The position numbers were made by a program, and so were the translations under genes. This document shows, in pieces, positions 44,997 through 56,197 of a stretch of 64,000 nt of DNA; positions within the stretch are counted from its first letter, which is position 1, and the number at the start of each line of letters is the position of its first letter. The notes under the pieces were generated by a model. That model was given only the letters and a program-made list of their open reading frames with translations. It was not told where the DNA came from and did not search any database. The DNA is taken from positions 17,638,829 through 17,702,828 of the forward strand of contig OZ020625.1 of the NCBI GenBank assembly GCA_963971575.1, given 5' to 3'. This DNA comes from Liopterus haemorrhoidalis. Taxonomy: Eukaryota > Arthropoda > Insecta > Coleoptera > Dytiscidae.

Positions 44997-46851
44997 TGTT
45001 GAAAAACGTCTTTCATAATTGGATTCGCTCGACTGTGAACATAATGGCGCGTCTACATCGAGGCAACCTGGTAGCATGCGACATGTCGAACGGTCGCATG
45101 CTACCAATATGCAGCGGTCTGATGGGAGCCGTGCGACATGTTGCTCGTTCCCGTTGCTTGGCGGTAAACATCAAAGAGTTTTCGTGCGACACGCTACCAG
45201 TTCTAAAAGCCACATGTTCGCCATTTTGATATTTGATAGTGGTTATTATAGAAGTATTTGTTTTTTAAACTAACTAGTGTTGTAAGCGTTGCTGTATCAA
45301 CAAAAATTATTTAGCAACTTAAATTTATTCAAGATAAGTGAGTAAATATAAGTTTTGATAAAATAGAGTATGAGAAATATTGATAAAAATAATTAAGTAA
45401 GGTTATGTTTTTGTTATGAAATAAAATTTGTTATAAAATAGTATAAATTAGCTTGATATTATTTATAGTTATAAAATGTAATAATATTTTTGCGATCCGC
45501 CATATTTATTCAGTAAAGTGACAGATCTCGCAACAATAAACAGTAGCACGCTCCCGGTGTTGGTGTAGACACTAGCTTGTCAATGCGACATGGTCTGACG
45601 GTCCCGTCAGACTTGTCGTATGCTACCATGTTGCCTTAATGTAGACGCGCCATAAGAATGATAGGTCACAGTTGAACAGTATCTCCGACCTACAGGAAAG
45701 GTCTGTCTTATTATTCTAACTTTTTAAGTTGGAATTCTCAAGACACGAGTTGAGGGCTGACAGCCCGGTACTCTACCCTAGGACTAGATAAGATAAGGAG
45801 AGTCACCAGTCGCTCCTTGCCTCGGCTGCCTGGTCTCATCTTCTCTCCGCTTCTCGGCAGATAGAAGAGCTCCAAAGCAACACTCGCTTCTCGGCGGGAC
45901 TAGTTGTAGCATTCGCTTCTCGGCAAGTGCTTCGCCGCCTCCACACTCGCTCTCAGTTCCTAGCCGCCTCCAGACTCGCTTTTAGGCCGAGCCCGGAATA
46001 TCCTGCCTACACCGCCGACGCAGTACCACGAATCAACGCTGGACCGTCGCCGAGGGAAGGCATCAACAACTTCACCAACGGGTCCTTCTTCAACGCCTCC
46101 GGGTCCGACGTCTGCCGCCCCTGCTGCCAACCGCCGCCCTCGGGCTCAAATTCATCAGCCCGCCGGCCCCGTTCCAGCAGCGGCAACAACATCAGCGTCG
46201 CCATCAGGCTCGACTTCTGCCGCTCCCGCTGCCACAAGCCGCGTCCAAACAACATTTGGACCACGCACCGGCTCCACAACAGCAGCGGCCACAACATCAA
46301 CACCACCGCCACCGGTTCCGACAGCCGGCGCCCCCGCTTCCAAACGTCGTATTCGGGCTTATTTTAATCCGCTCGCCGGCTCCGTTCCAGCAGCAGCAAC
46401 CACATCAGCATCACCGCCCCCGACGTGAAATTTCGCGTGCGGGCTCTTTCTAAACGGCGCTCAGGCCCCGTCACCACTACTACTATCATCAACTGCGTTA
46501 CCGCCCCCATCGCCGCCTTCCGGCACTACAAAACTTCAATTGCAAAAATCCAAACAACATGTGTGAGCTCTGCACATCGATGCGCTAGCCCCGACACACC
46601 ACTTCTCATCGCACTAACGTCCGACGACGCTATCATCATCACTATCGCCGCGACGCCCACCCCCGTGTGGACGCCGACGGTCGCCGTCCTTCATATCCCT
46701 CCCTACAATCCTACCTTAAATATTGTACTATTTATGTCGTTCTATTGTTAACATGCTTATATCATATATTTTACACTCTTGTTATGTTTCACATCTTATT
46801 TCTAGTTTAATAAATGTCTAAATTCACATTGTTTGTAAATCTTTTACAACA
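44997..46851. mobile_element. LTR-like block with TGTTG..CAACA ends, copy A
   Basis: It starts TGTTGAA and ends TTTTACAACA, with a long GC-rich middle (45850-46740) carrying CTTCTCGGC repeats and an AATAAA at about 46809. Copy B repeats the start at 63823 and the following AGGAAAGGTCTGTCTTATTA. No target duplication was found, so LTR status is tentative. Open frames in the GC-rich part (45927-46751) show no protein family and overlap on both strands. A MITE is inserted at 45045-45652. Confidence 0.35.
45045..45652. mobile_element. 608-bp MITE, TAA target duplication (PIF/Harbinger-like)
   Basis: TGGCGCGTCTACATCGAGGC at the left pairs with the inverse of the right end, GTAGACGCGCCA, with about 39 paired bases. 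TAA lies at 45042-45044 and 45653-45655. Copy B lacks it. Confidence 0.75.
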
Positions 46852-46874
46852 ATCCTCCTATTCTTAACTCTTAA

Positions 46875-48575
46875 CCCACAACTGTAAAACCGCCACTGAT
46901 CTGAACCAAACTTGCAGGTTTATTCTTTAGGAACTTACGGATATATTAAAGTTAGAAATGTCTAGGGTTTCGTAGGTATAATTAAGAAACCCTGGACACT
47001 CCTATGTCCTTTGACCTATCTGTACCAAATCTTGCAGGTTTATTCTTTAGGAACTTACGGATATATTAAAGTTAGAAATGTCTAGGGTTTCGTAGGTATA
47101 ATTAAGAAACCCTGGACACTCCTATGTCCTTTGACCTATCTGTATCAAATCTTGCAGGTTTATTCTTTAGGAACTTACGAATATATTAAAGTTAGAAATG
47201 TCTAGGGTTTCGTAGGTATAATTAAGAAACCCTGGACACTCCTTAGTCCTTTGACCTATCTGAACCAAATCTTGCAGTTTTATTCTTTAGGAACTTACGG
47301 ATATATTAACGTTTGAAATGTCTAGGGTTTCGTAGGTATAATTAAGAAACCCTGGACACTCCTAAGTCCTTTGACCTATCTAAACCAAATCTTGCAGTTT
47401 TATTCTTTAGGAACTTACGGATATATTAACGTTTGAAATGTCTAGGGTTTCGTAGGTATAATTAAGAAACCCTGGACACTCCTATGTCCTTTGACCTATC
47501 TGTATCAAATCTTGCAGGTTTATTCTTTAGGAACTTACGAATATATTAAAGTTAGAAATGTCTAGGGTTTCGTAGGTATAATTAAGAAACCCTGGACACT
47601 TCTATGTCCTTTGACCTATCTAAACCAAATCTTGCAGTTTTATTCTTTAGGAACTTACGGATATATTAACGTTTGAAATGTCTAGGGTTTCGTAGGTATA
47701 ATTAAGAAACCCTGGACACTCCTAAGTCCTTTGACCTATCTAAACCAAATCTTGCAGTTTTATTCTTTAGGAACTTACGGATATATTAACGTTTGAAATG
47801 TCTAGGGTTTCGTAGGTATAATTAAGAAACCCTGGACACTCCTAAGTCCTTTGACCTATCTAAACCAAATCTTGCAGTTTTATTCTTTAGGAACTTACGG
47901 ATATATTAATGTTAGAAATGTCTAGGGTTTCGTAGGTATAATTAGGAAACCCTGGACACTCCTATGTCCCTTGACCTATCTGAACCAAATCTTGCAGTTT
48001 TATTCTTTAGGAACTTACGGATATATAACGTTAGAAATGTCTAGGGTTTCGTAGGTATAATTAAGAAACCCTGGAAACTCCTATGTCCTTTGACCTATCT
48101 GATCCAAATCTTGCAGTTTTATTCTTTAGGAACTTACGGATATATTAACGTTAGAAATGTCTAGGGTTTCGTAGGTATAATAAAGGAACCCTGGACCCTC
48201 CTAAGTCCTTTGACCTATCTAAACCAAATTTTGCAGTTTTATTCTTTAGGAACTTACGGATAAATTAACGTTAGAAATGTCTAGGGTTTCGTAGGTATAA
48301 TTAAGAAACCCTGGACACTCCTATGTCCTTTGACCAATCTGAACCAAATCTTGCAGTTTTATTCTTTAGGAACTTACGGATAAATTAACGTTAGAAATGT
48401 CTAGGGTTTCGTAGGTATAATTAAGAAACCCTGGACACTCCTATGTCTAATATGTTTAATATATTCCATAGTAAACCTGAATACAAATTATTAGTAAATT
48501 ATTTATTTACGATAAAATAAAAATGGGGTACATTTGTACCCCACACCGCAACCAAAGGACACCGTAACGTAAGGG
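46875..48575. mobile_element. PiggyBac-like TTAA element containing a 120-bp satellite array
   Basis: CCCACAACTG starts right after TTAA (46871-46874), and GTAAGGG ends right before TTAA (48576-48579). The matching unoccupied TTAA in copy A is at 21604, inside the LINE (GGCTTCTTAAGAAATC). TTAA duplication with CCC..GGG ends is the piggyBac signature. No transposase is present; the interior is the satellite. Confidence 0.65.
46905..48447. repeat. Satellite, 120-bp unit, about 13 copies
   Basis: TATTCTTTAGGAACTTACGG starts at 46921 and returns at 47041, 47161 and so on to 48360 with a constant 120-base step (119 once). Each unit contains a hairpin, TAGGGTTTCGTAGGTATA...AAGAAACCCT. Variant bases alternate among units (AGTT/CGTTT; GGTATAATTAAG), showing homogenisation. 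No coding or CRISPR structure is present. Confidence 0.95.
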
Positions 48576-49612
48576 TTAAGAAACCAATACTTAATCTCTC
48601 TCTTTCAAAATATAACAAATCAAACGCCAATTCTATCCTTTACCGTAATTCTTATAAATCAATAGTCCAAAAATATTCACTCTTTCATGCCATATATACC
48701 GACGGATCCAAAGTAGAAAATAAGATTGGCGCGGGCCTTCTCTTTGATAATAAAAAGTTAAAATTTCACTTAGCCGATGTAACTAGTGTATTCTCTGCCG
48801 AAGCTTTCTGTCTCCTGAAGGCCGTAGAAGAAGTAAAAAACAACACAGAAGATCCCCGTACATACGTCATACACTGTGACTCACTGAGTGTAATACAAGC
48901 AGTTCAGAAATCGCCCACCACCAATCCTGTCGCCACGAAGATTCAAGAATCCATCCATGAAGCCATTAGTGGAGGCAAGAACATTATTCTTATGTGGGTA
49001 CCTTCGCACACAGGGATAGAAGGCAACGAAGAAGCTGACCAACTAGCTAAAGAAGCCGTAAACGGTGAACTAGTAGATATGCACATACCTAGTTATGACT
49101 GGAAGAATTCTATTCGAAGAAAAATGGAAAATTGTATGGCAAAATACAACAGACACCAATTACCTCCACAGAATAAAAGATACTGTAAAACAGTGGAATT
49201 CTCGCACAAACAGAAGAGAACAAGTCATTCTGACAAGACTGAGACTTGGCCATACTATGTACACCCATAAGTACATCTCTGAGAGAACCGATCCACCAAT
49301 ATGCAGTACATGCAATACTAAACTAACCGTGGAACGGTTACAAACTCCTTACCAACTACAATTAAGGTCCTGCTAGCCAACAACACAGACACGGAATCTC
49401 CAATTATCCAATTCTTAAAGGACATAAACATAGCCTCAAAAATATTACTCTCTTATTTAATGAAAATATTACTTATGTAATATATTGTTAAAACTATATG
49501 TACAATGACAAACAAATGTATAAATGTAATATTAACATAGGTAACATATGTATCTGGTGGCCAATAGCCTGAGAAGCTGAGGCAACCATTAATTAGTTAA
49601 ATAAAAAAAAAG
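48576..49612 (+). pseudogene. I/Jockey-like LINE 3' part, copy B: RNase H, zinc knuckle, poly-A
   Basis: This repeats 21604-22630 of copy A. The RNase H region with YTDGSK, HCDSLSVIQAV and MWVPSHTGIEGNEEADQL is better preserved here than in copy A. The terminal LRLGHTMYTHKYI and CSTCNTKLTVERL knuckle lies in another frame, so it is also dead. The 3' end has GTGGCCAATAGCCTGAGAAG and an A-run at 49600-49618. Confidence 0.75.
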
Positions 49613-49768
49613 AAAAAAACATTTTTAAAATTCTTTGACTATGTACAACAAAAGAGAATTGAGAACTGACACGCTCGGATACGCAGTCTGGTGGTTAAAT
49701 ATTGTACTAGGCGCTCTGGTACTGTTTGAACTTATTACATATGTTCTAGTGTTGAATTTTTGTTAGAA

Positions 49769-50020
49769 TGTCGATAGAAGTTATGAAAAACTATAAAAGT
49801 AGAACAAACTATAGTGTTTTTGGCTGTCATACAAGACAGGACAAAGATTGGCATCTTAGTTTTTTTCTTTTCTTAAGAAAAATGGAGGGAAAGTTAATAG
49901 ATTTTGTTATGAACAGGAAGAAGGCATGGGAATATATTTTGAGTTAAAAAGTAACTGACACTATGCGAGTTTGTTCATAACATTTGTCGCAGAAAAACAA
50001 AACTGCACTAATATGTTTGC
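49769..50020 (+). pseudogene. THAP-like domain relic, copy B
   Basis: This is the counterpart of 22778-23020, with MSIEVMKNYK and TNYSVFGCHTRQ-like remnants. A short deletion near 49898 and a Cys-to-Tyr change at the first zinc ligand are seen by comparison with copy A. Confidence 0.4.
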
Positions 50021-50546
50021 ACTTGCAAGTTGCATATTTAACTTTTAGCTGCTTCTGTCCGACTAAAACTAATTTTGTTTCATGAGGCAATGAACATAAT
50101 GCACTTGTTTACAAACAGAATCCAAATATTGTAAATTCAGATGACCGACACTCAGATGTACCACATAAAATTACTTGCTCAACATTTAACACCTGCTCAA
50201 CTACAAATTACACTTTAATAAATCTACTGAAATTTAACTTTAAATATTGTAATTTGATGCCCACCTTCTGTTATACACCTCAATACATGTGTAGCGCTTA
50301 AAAATTAAAATATTTCGCAAATATTTACTCGCATTTTCATAAAATAAAAATGTACTGTGCTTAAATTAACCTGTTCGCTATTAGCATATTGACAGCTGAA
50401 TACTAGACACGACAGCCATATTTCCTTGGAGCAGAACTCCGCCGTCGGTAATGTCACTTCTCAATAACATATAAGTGTAATATGGAGTACCGTGTAACCT
50501 CACAAAAATTCAGTTGTAACTCAACTTTTTCCACAAATAGAAAATT

Positions 50547-51168
50547 TTTACCGACCGCCAACATATATAAGGGAGGTATTGTGATCATACCAATTTTGAC
50601 GTTTCGAGATTTCCACGAATTGAGGTCCCTACATAACGTTTTGACTATTTTTAGCATGATGTCTGTCGGTCTGTCTGTCTGTCTGTCCGTCTTTCTGTCC
50701 GTCTGTCTGTGTACACGTGCAGAGCAAATTCGGCTGAAAGGATTTTTATGAAACTTCATATTTAAGCTTCTGCCATCAATGGCACGAGTTGATCAACTTT
50801 TGGTAAAAATCGGTTGACTAAAAATGGGAGTTTACTCGTGGCGATTTTAAGATTTTTGCGAATATTTCACAACAGAAAAATATCTCGAAAAAAACAAAAG
50901 TTGCTATAAAAGCAATAACTAATAACTTTTATTTGAGACGTTTTTTGAGAAAACGAAAAGTTTTGAATAATTTCTGTAAAGTTTTTTGAAATTATTTCCA
51001 AGTCTCAATTTTTTCATATTTATATGTAACGTTTCCATGGTCATGATAAATAATATCTCTGTTAAAAAATATTAGGTCAAGTTATTTCTACTCTGCTGCT
51101 AGAATGTAATTTATATAAGTACTTTATGATGGCGGTCGGTCCTGTGGTGGCCACAGCTGATTTTTATT
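50547..51168. repeat. Interspersed ~600-bp repeat with (GTCT)n and a 3' hairpin, copy B only
   Basis: It is inserted relative to copy A near 23580, where AAATTTTTATACAAAATTTG is continuous. It shows the same order as 6103-6713: ACATATATAAGGGAGG, (GTCT)n at 50664-50710, then the CTGTGGTGGCCACAG hairpin at the end. Flanks TTTTTA on both sides may be the duplication. Confidence 0.65.
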
Positions 51169-51278
51169 CAAATTTTGAAATTTATGACTAAGTAAAATTT
51201 TTTTAAAAAAACCTTTTTATTTATGTGTAGTGCAAATATTGCATGTATGTATTACAAATGCCTTAATCACTTTTCAGA

Positions 51279-51660
51279 GATTCAACGACTGGAAGAACGC
51301 GACCCGGGCTAAATACAGAGAAATAAAAACTAGCAGATTAGCAACAGGCGAAGGTCCACAAATATCATAACAGATGTCCGGTTTGGAAGAAAGAGGTCTA
51401 ACTGTGTGGGGGCAATCAGCCGTTGCTGGGATTAACGATGTTTTGGCAACTGGTGCACAACAACCCAGCACATATTCACATATTCATTTGCAGCGACTCC
51501 AATGAGATGGACGACACGCATTTCATGACGATAGATGATAAGGAGAATCTCGAGAAAGATCCGGAACCAGTTATATTAGCAGACAGTATAATGAAGGCTA
51601 AGGGGCCAAAGCGGATAAGAGAAAAGCGACCACGGGTGCAGCCACTACACCAAATAATGA
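51279..51660 (+). pseudogene. Myb/SANT-like exon, copy B, broken
   Basis: It matches 23690-24061 but has a TAA after GPQIS (51368-51370) and a 2-base loss before the DSNEMDDTHFMTID segment. The CTTTTCAG acceptor is kept. The contrast with the open copy A exon suggests relaxed or recently lost function. Confidence 0.6.
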
Positions 51661-51857
51661 ACTCTCGGGATAAGAGTTTGGACTTTTTTGTGCGACTGTA
51701 TCTAGTTTTTAACTGCGCACTAGTTTGTTTTTCCCCGATATTAGCCCAATTGAAATTGCGCAATAATTTATTATTTCCTTTTTTGTTAAATATCCCCGAC
51801 TACATCGTATTAACAGACTTTACTACATTTTAGTCCTAGTTTTAAATACATCACATT

Positions 51858-52058
51858 TCAAATATAGGATAATAATGAAAATGAATAGGTTCTTACCAAG
51901 TCCAGAAATAATGTTGTCAGCTTCGTGGCATAATAATTTAAATTTTCACCAGTGGTAAAAAGTCTACGTAGATTTATATTCATTTTGAGGCAGATACAAC
52001 AATTATCAAATGTTACTGTACGGTCCGCTCTAACTTCATCCAACTCTATCCACTCCAC
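51858..52058 (-). CDS. 66-codon frame of unknown function, copy B
   Basis: The frame begins MEWIELDEVRADRTVTFDNC, is open as in copy A (24260-24460), and differs at about six residues. No family was recognised. Confidence 0.2.
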   Translation of the reverse strand: MEWIELDEVRADRTVTFDNCCICLKMNINLRRLFTTGENLNYYATKLTTLFLDLVRTYSFSLLSYI

Positions 52059-52175
52059 CTACTTGCTGTAAAGCACAGCTCACGTGTTTCACCAGTGGTT
52101 CTAAAACGTACTGACCGGTCCGCTACCTAGTTTTTAGGTGTAGGTACACTACTTTATTTTTTAGTTACAAGTAGT

Positions 52176-52621
52176 TGTAAAGGGTACAAGTAACGCGCTC
52201 TTGTTGACAACGAGTCAACTAGAGATATCAACACCGGGAGACGCGGGAACGCGAGATTTCAGGGAGTCGGGGTCGAGAAGTCATGAGCGAGAGATGAAAC
52301 TGTGAAGTGTTGAGTTAGATGGGATGAGATTTCTAATAAGAGTTCTGTGTGTGTGTGTAGTTTTCCCAAAATATAATATGTATGGTGAGTGAGATTAAAC
52401 AGTATTTTAAACAATCAACACAATGTTTCAATATCAACCACCGAATCCCATACCTCTGAGGACCGCTACCCCTCAGAAGACGAAGGGCGGGCGAATAGGG
52501 AACAACATCCACCCTCCCCAGCTGCAGTTTTTGCAGACAACCCTTCCCGAGGATATTCAAACGCCGTATCCTGGTCGCCAATATAGCGGTGGCCGCCGCG
52601 GTGTTTAGTGGACTCATCACA
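52176..52621 (+). mobile_element. 446-bp solo LTR or TRIM-like element, TSD TAGT
   Basis: It begins TGTAAAGGGTACAAG and ends GGACTCATCACA. TAGT repeats at 52172-52175 and 52622-52625, and copy A has a single TAGT there (TTACAAATAGTGATG). A 61-codon frame, MFQYQPPNPIPLRTATPQKT..., spans 52423-52608, is GC-rich, and ends just before the 3' terminus. Either a solo LTR or a short terminal-repeat-in-miniature element is possible. Confidence 0.7.
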
Positions 52622-52837
52622 TAGTGATGTATTTTTTTATTTAATAAATCATATTAGGAATTTGAAAGAAATTAAATAATTTTAAAAAAAATACAAATAA
52701 AATACAAAAATAGATTTTTATTGATAATAATATAAATAATAATAATATTAATAATAATAAAATAACTACGCATCGTGCAATGTATTATATTTTATATACT
52801 ACCATATTAATATTTATTTATTTTTCAATTAATGGCG

Positions 52838-52965
52838 GATTGCTAACGTAAGAGATTTCTCTAACTCAAGTTAAAATCATTTGTTTTTATATGTTACAAC
52901 ATACAAAAACAAATGATTTTAACTTGAGTTAGGGATAATTCTTACTTTAGCAACTGGCCATAAAT
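52838..52965. repeat. Palindrome TAACTCAAGTTAAAATCATT, copy B (uninterrupted)
   Basis: TCTAACTCAAGTTAAAATCA pairs with TGATTTTAACTTGAGTTAGG about the centre ATATGTTACAACATA. In copy A (35330-36545) the same palindrome is split by the 1.09-kb insertion. Confidence 0.7.
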
Positions 52966-53211
52966 GAAATATTAATGTCAATTAAAAATTAAAAATAACA
53001 GTTTGCTAATATAAGTAAACAGAAAACAAATATTATTGCAATCGCTAAAAAATAATAAAAATTATACATAAACTATTGTCCTGTTTCAGATAAGTGAAAA
53101 GTAAAACAAGTTATTTACCTATGCTAACGTTTCGATTTATTACAAATTTGAATTAAGTAAAAAAAAAGTTAAAATATAAAATTTAAAAATAAATAAAATG
53201 TCCATGATAGG

Positions 53212-55359
53212 CAGTGCCGGACCGAGGCAATCTTGCACCCCGGGCGAACTCCTTGTTTTGGTGCCCTAAAATTTTTCAAGATTCTAAAATTGGTTGACGT
53301 AAAAAAATAAAATAAAAAATAAAATAATTAATAAATCAATTTTTATTCACAAAAGTATTAAAAAACAAAAAATCAAAACTTAATAATTACAAAAAATAAT
53401 TAATTCACTAACATTGATTTATTTCTATGCAGGCGATGCACCTCAAAAATCTAATAGGTAGGTAATAATAATTCATTTATTCAAAAACATTTTTTTCTTG
53501 ATTTTAAATCTGCAAATAATTTGATTTGTTCGTTTATATCTACTTTCTGGGCAACATCATTTTCAATTGATAATAACGCTAGAGAATTTAATCTTTCATT
53601 ACCCATTGTCGATCGTAAATATGTTTTTATAAGTTTTAATTTACTAAAACTTCTTTCTGCTGTAGCGACTGTAATAGGGAGGGTAAGCAAAATACTTAAC
53701 CCCACCCATATATTGGGAACTGTATTCTGTAAATTGTTGGTTTTTAAAAATCGTAATATTTTTAACGGCGAATCTATATTTTCTGGCAGTAAACTATTCA
53801 AAATTATAATTTCTTCATAAAGCTCATTTTCATCGATATCAAGATTATCCTCATCTTTTAGGATTAAATGCAAATCCATGCAGTGTTTCTTTAATTTATC
53901 GCAGTGTTACATTTATATTATGAAAATCGAAAAGAAACCCCCAGGTTTCTTTATAATTTTTAAATTGTACAAACCTTTCTTCAAGCGATGTTATTATGGT
54001 ATCCAAAATAACATAAAAAACCGTGATTCTAAATCTTCGCTTTCATAATTAAATATTTTTCTCTTTCTGGGTAATCTTATTTCTTTAAAAAATGGTTCGT
54101 AACCAAGAAGCTTTGCTAAATTTTCAGCTTCAAAAAGAGAGTTTTCAAATTGTTCTCTTCGGTAGCTGGAAATGTATTCTGTACATGATTTCATTAAGTT
54201 GATAGTAGTTTTAAAATCCATATCTTTTATTTGCATAGATTTACTTAAAACATTTATACGTCGAAGTATGTTATACCACCTCACTAACATAACTAAGAAA
54301 GAATACTCGCAAAGTTTTTCCGTTAATGTTAAACATTCATGTTTAGTCGCTGCATCAGCAGAATTTTCATAAAGTATCTGATAATACTTTATGAAATACA
54401 TCATGAATTACAACTATTTGAAACCTAACAGATTTTATACATTCAATTCGGCTCTCCTAGCGAGTTTCACACACAGATTTAATAGAGAAATTAGGAACAT
54501 TATTTTTTTAAATTTTCCATCTAGCTACAGATGCCGAAAATAATGTATATAATCGTTGTATGACACCAAAAAAGGATATTGCTTGAGGACAAGACATTGT
54601 TGCATCTTCTATAACTAGGGTTACCATATTTTTTGTGCACCAAACCGGGACAGGGTAAAAATTACAAAAACGTGTTTAAAATAATAATTTGATTTTATTT
54701 TAGATATTACAAAATTATCATAATTTATTTTATTGAACATTAAATGTTCTTATATTTTTCTGTAGATAATACTTTTTGTAGAAAGTTATCGTTATTTTCA
54801 ATGTATTGTAAGCAATATATTATATCGCAAATAATGAAATTTATTTTTACATTTTTCTATTATAGAGAATAGTAATGCACTTGATAAGTGTGTTATATGA
54901 TAAAAATATCAAATAATTGTCAATTTGGTATATCTAACTCATTTTTCACAAAAAGTGTACTTAGTGACTTTTACCTTTAAACCGACGATATGATCCTAGT
55001 TTTGCTAATGACTTCTTAGGTGCGCCCTTATCAATTAAATGTCTCGCTACTCCTCGCCCCGCGCTTTTTTCCACGGCACGGCGTTCACAAAAAATCGTAT
55101 ACCATGACACTTTCAGTTCATATTCTTTGGTTACAGTTTATTTTTCAAAAGATAAGAAGCCTTTATTTTATAAGTATGCTATTGATATGAATGAATAAAA
55201 ACATTGCCAAATTAATAAATAACAAATAATTTTATATATAAAATATAATACCTAAATCAAATGCAATTTATTTATATTGTCCGATTCTTATTTTGGCGCC
55301 CCTCTAAATCTGGCAGACCGGGCGATCGCCCGGTCAGCCCGCCCGTTAATCCGCCACTG
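53212..55359 (-). mobile_element. 2,148-bp hAT transposon, TSD ATGATAGG, with a decayed transposase
   Basis: The left end CAGTGCCGGACC and right end TCCGCCACTG are imperfect inverses. ATGATAGG repeats exactly at 53204-53211 and 55360-55367, and copy A has the single site (CCATGATAGGTAAGG, about 36800). The transposase remnant reads leftward. A fragment near 54617 (CTAGGGTTACCATATTTTTT) is the start of another, truncated element. Confidence 0.88.
53481..54404 (-). pseudogene. hAT transposase fragments including the C-terminal dimerisation domain
   Basis: 53481-53879 encodes a 132-residue segment with SILLTLPITVATAERSFSKL, the classic hAT dimerisation signature (hATC), followed by LRSTMGNERLNSLALLSIE. 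53994-54404 encodes an upstream piece (SYRREQFENSLFEAENLAKL) in a broken frame. The catalytic core between the N-terminal finger and hATC is partly missing, so the copy is dead. Confidence 0.7.
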
Positions 55360-55406
55360 ATGATAGGTAAGGTCGTTGAACTTGAAGATTTTTATTCTAA
55401 TTAATG

Positions 55407-55664
55407 CAGTGGCGCACCCAGGAATTGGGGGGAGGGAGCGGAAGACAAAATTATGAATAAGGTTCTCACTTCTAAATGTCAAGTGATGACCTAAAAAAAA
55501 GGTCCTCGCTTCGGAATTACAAGTGATAACCTAAACAAAAAAGGTCCTCATCTCTATTTTTAAATACATATATTTACCATGGAGCCCATAGTGATAAAAA
55601 AAAATATATTTCTCTCTTTCTGGGGGGAGGAGACCACCGCCCCGCCCCACTGGGTGCGCCACTG
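55407..55664. mobile_element. hAT MITE (CAGTGGCGCACC ends), copy B
   Basis: This is the same insertion as 36847-37054, with the same TTAATG/TTAAT flanks, but slightly longer. It has gained an extra GTGATGACCT-type internal repeat. Confidence 0.75.
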
Positions 55665-55814
55665 TATTAATTTGATTTTTAACGAGCTCTGATGAAGTTT
55701 TAAAATAAATCGAAACGTTAGCATAGTTAAATAATAAACTTGTTTAATTTTGCACTTGTCCGAATCCTACGGACATTCATAAAACATATTAATAATAACA
55801 ATAATAAACACGTA

Positions 55815-56197
55815 TTAGAGTACGTTCAAGTTAACTTCATCACAGGCGATTATTACCAGTCCCTTGCGCAGAAACCAAATTTCGTCCATTACATTACCAA
55901 CAGTTAGCTTAACACATTTCAGTGGCGTTACTTACTTTGATTTGTGTTTAACTACGCGTATTGTGCGATGTTGTTTGTTTATTTCCGTTATTATTATTTA
56001 TTTCTCGTACGTTTCAAGGTATACTGTGTACTAAAATGAGTAAAAATGTATTTGAAATACATGATTTTGTGTGTTTGGTTTCCATAACAATTGTTTAAAA
56101 CCCTAATGTACGTCAATGTGATCAACTGTATTCTCGCGCAGAACTGGTGACGTAATTTATGATGCCCTGTGATGAAGTTAAGATGAACGTACTCTAA
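55815..56197. mobile_element. MITE with TTAGAGTACG ends, copy B
   Basis: This is the counterpart of 37205-37587, with the same inverted ends, and it overlaps the end of the Merlin-1 frame. Confidence 0.6.

Larger units (their letters stand above)
53085..55755. mobile_element. Inverted-end element with CGAAACGTTAGCATAG termini, copy B
   Basis: This is the counterpart of 36695-37146, lengthened by a full hAT insertion at 53212-55359 and carrying the shared hAT MITE at 55407-55664. CTGATGA (55689) and GAAAC near the right end are conserved. Confidence 0.5.

Noticed and set aside
45927..46751. Overlapping frames of 60-146 codons on both strands in a GC-rich stretch
   Set aside because: High GC removes stops on every frame. 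The translations are low-complexity Pro/Ser/Arg/Ala runs with no domain, inside a probable LTR.
46905..48447. CRISPR-like array
   Set aside because: Direct repeats are continuous 120-bp units with no unique spacers. It is a satellite.
50482..50759. Frames over the (GTCT)n tract
   Set aside because: The translations are dominated by SVCLSVCLSV text from a microsatellite.
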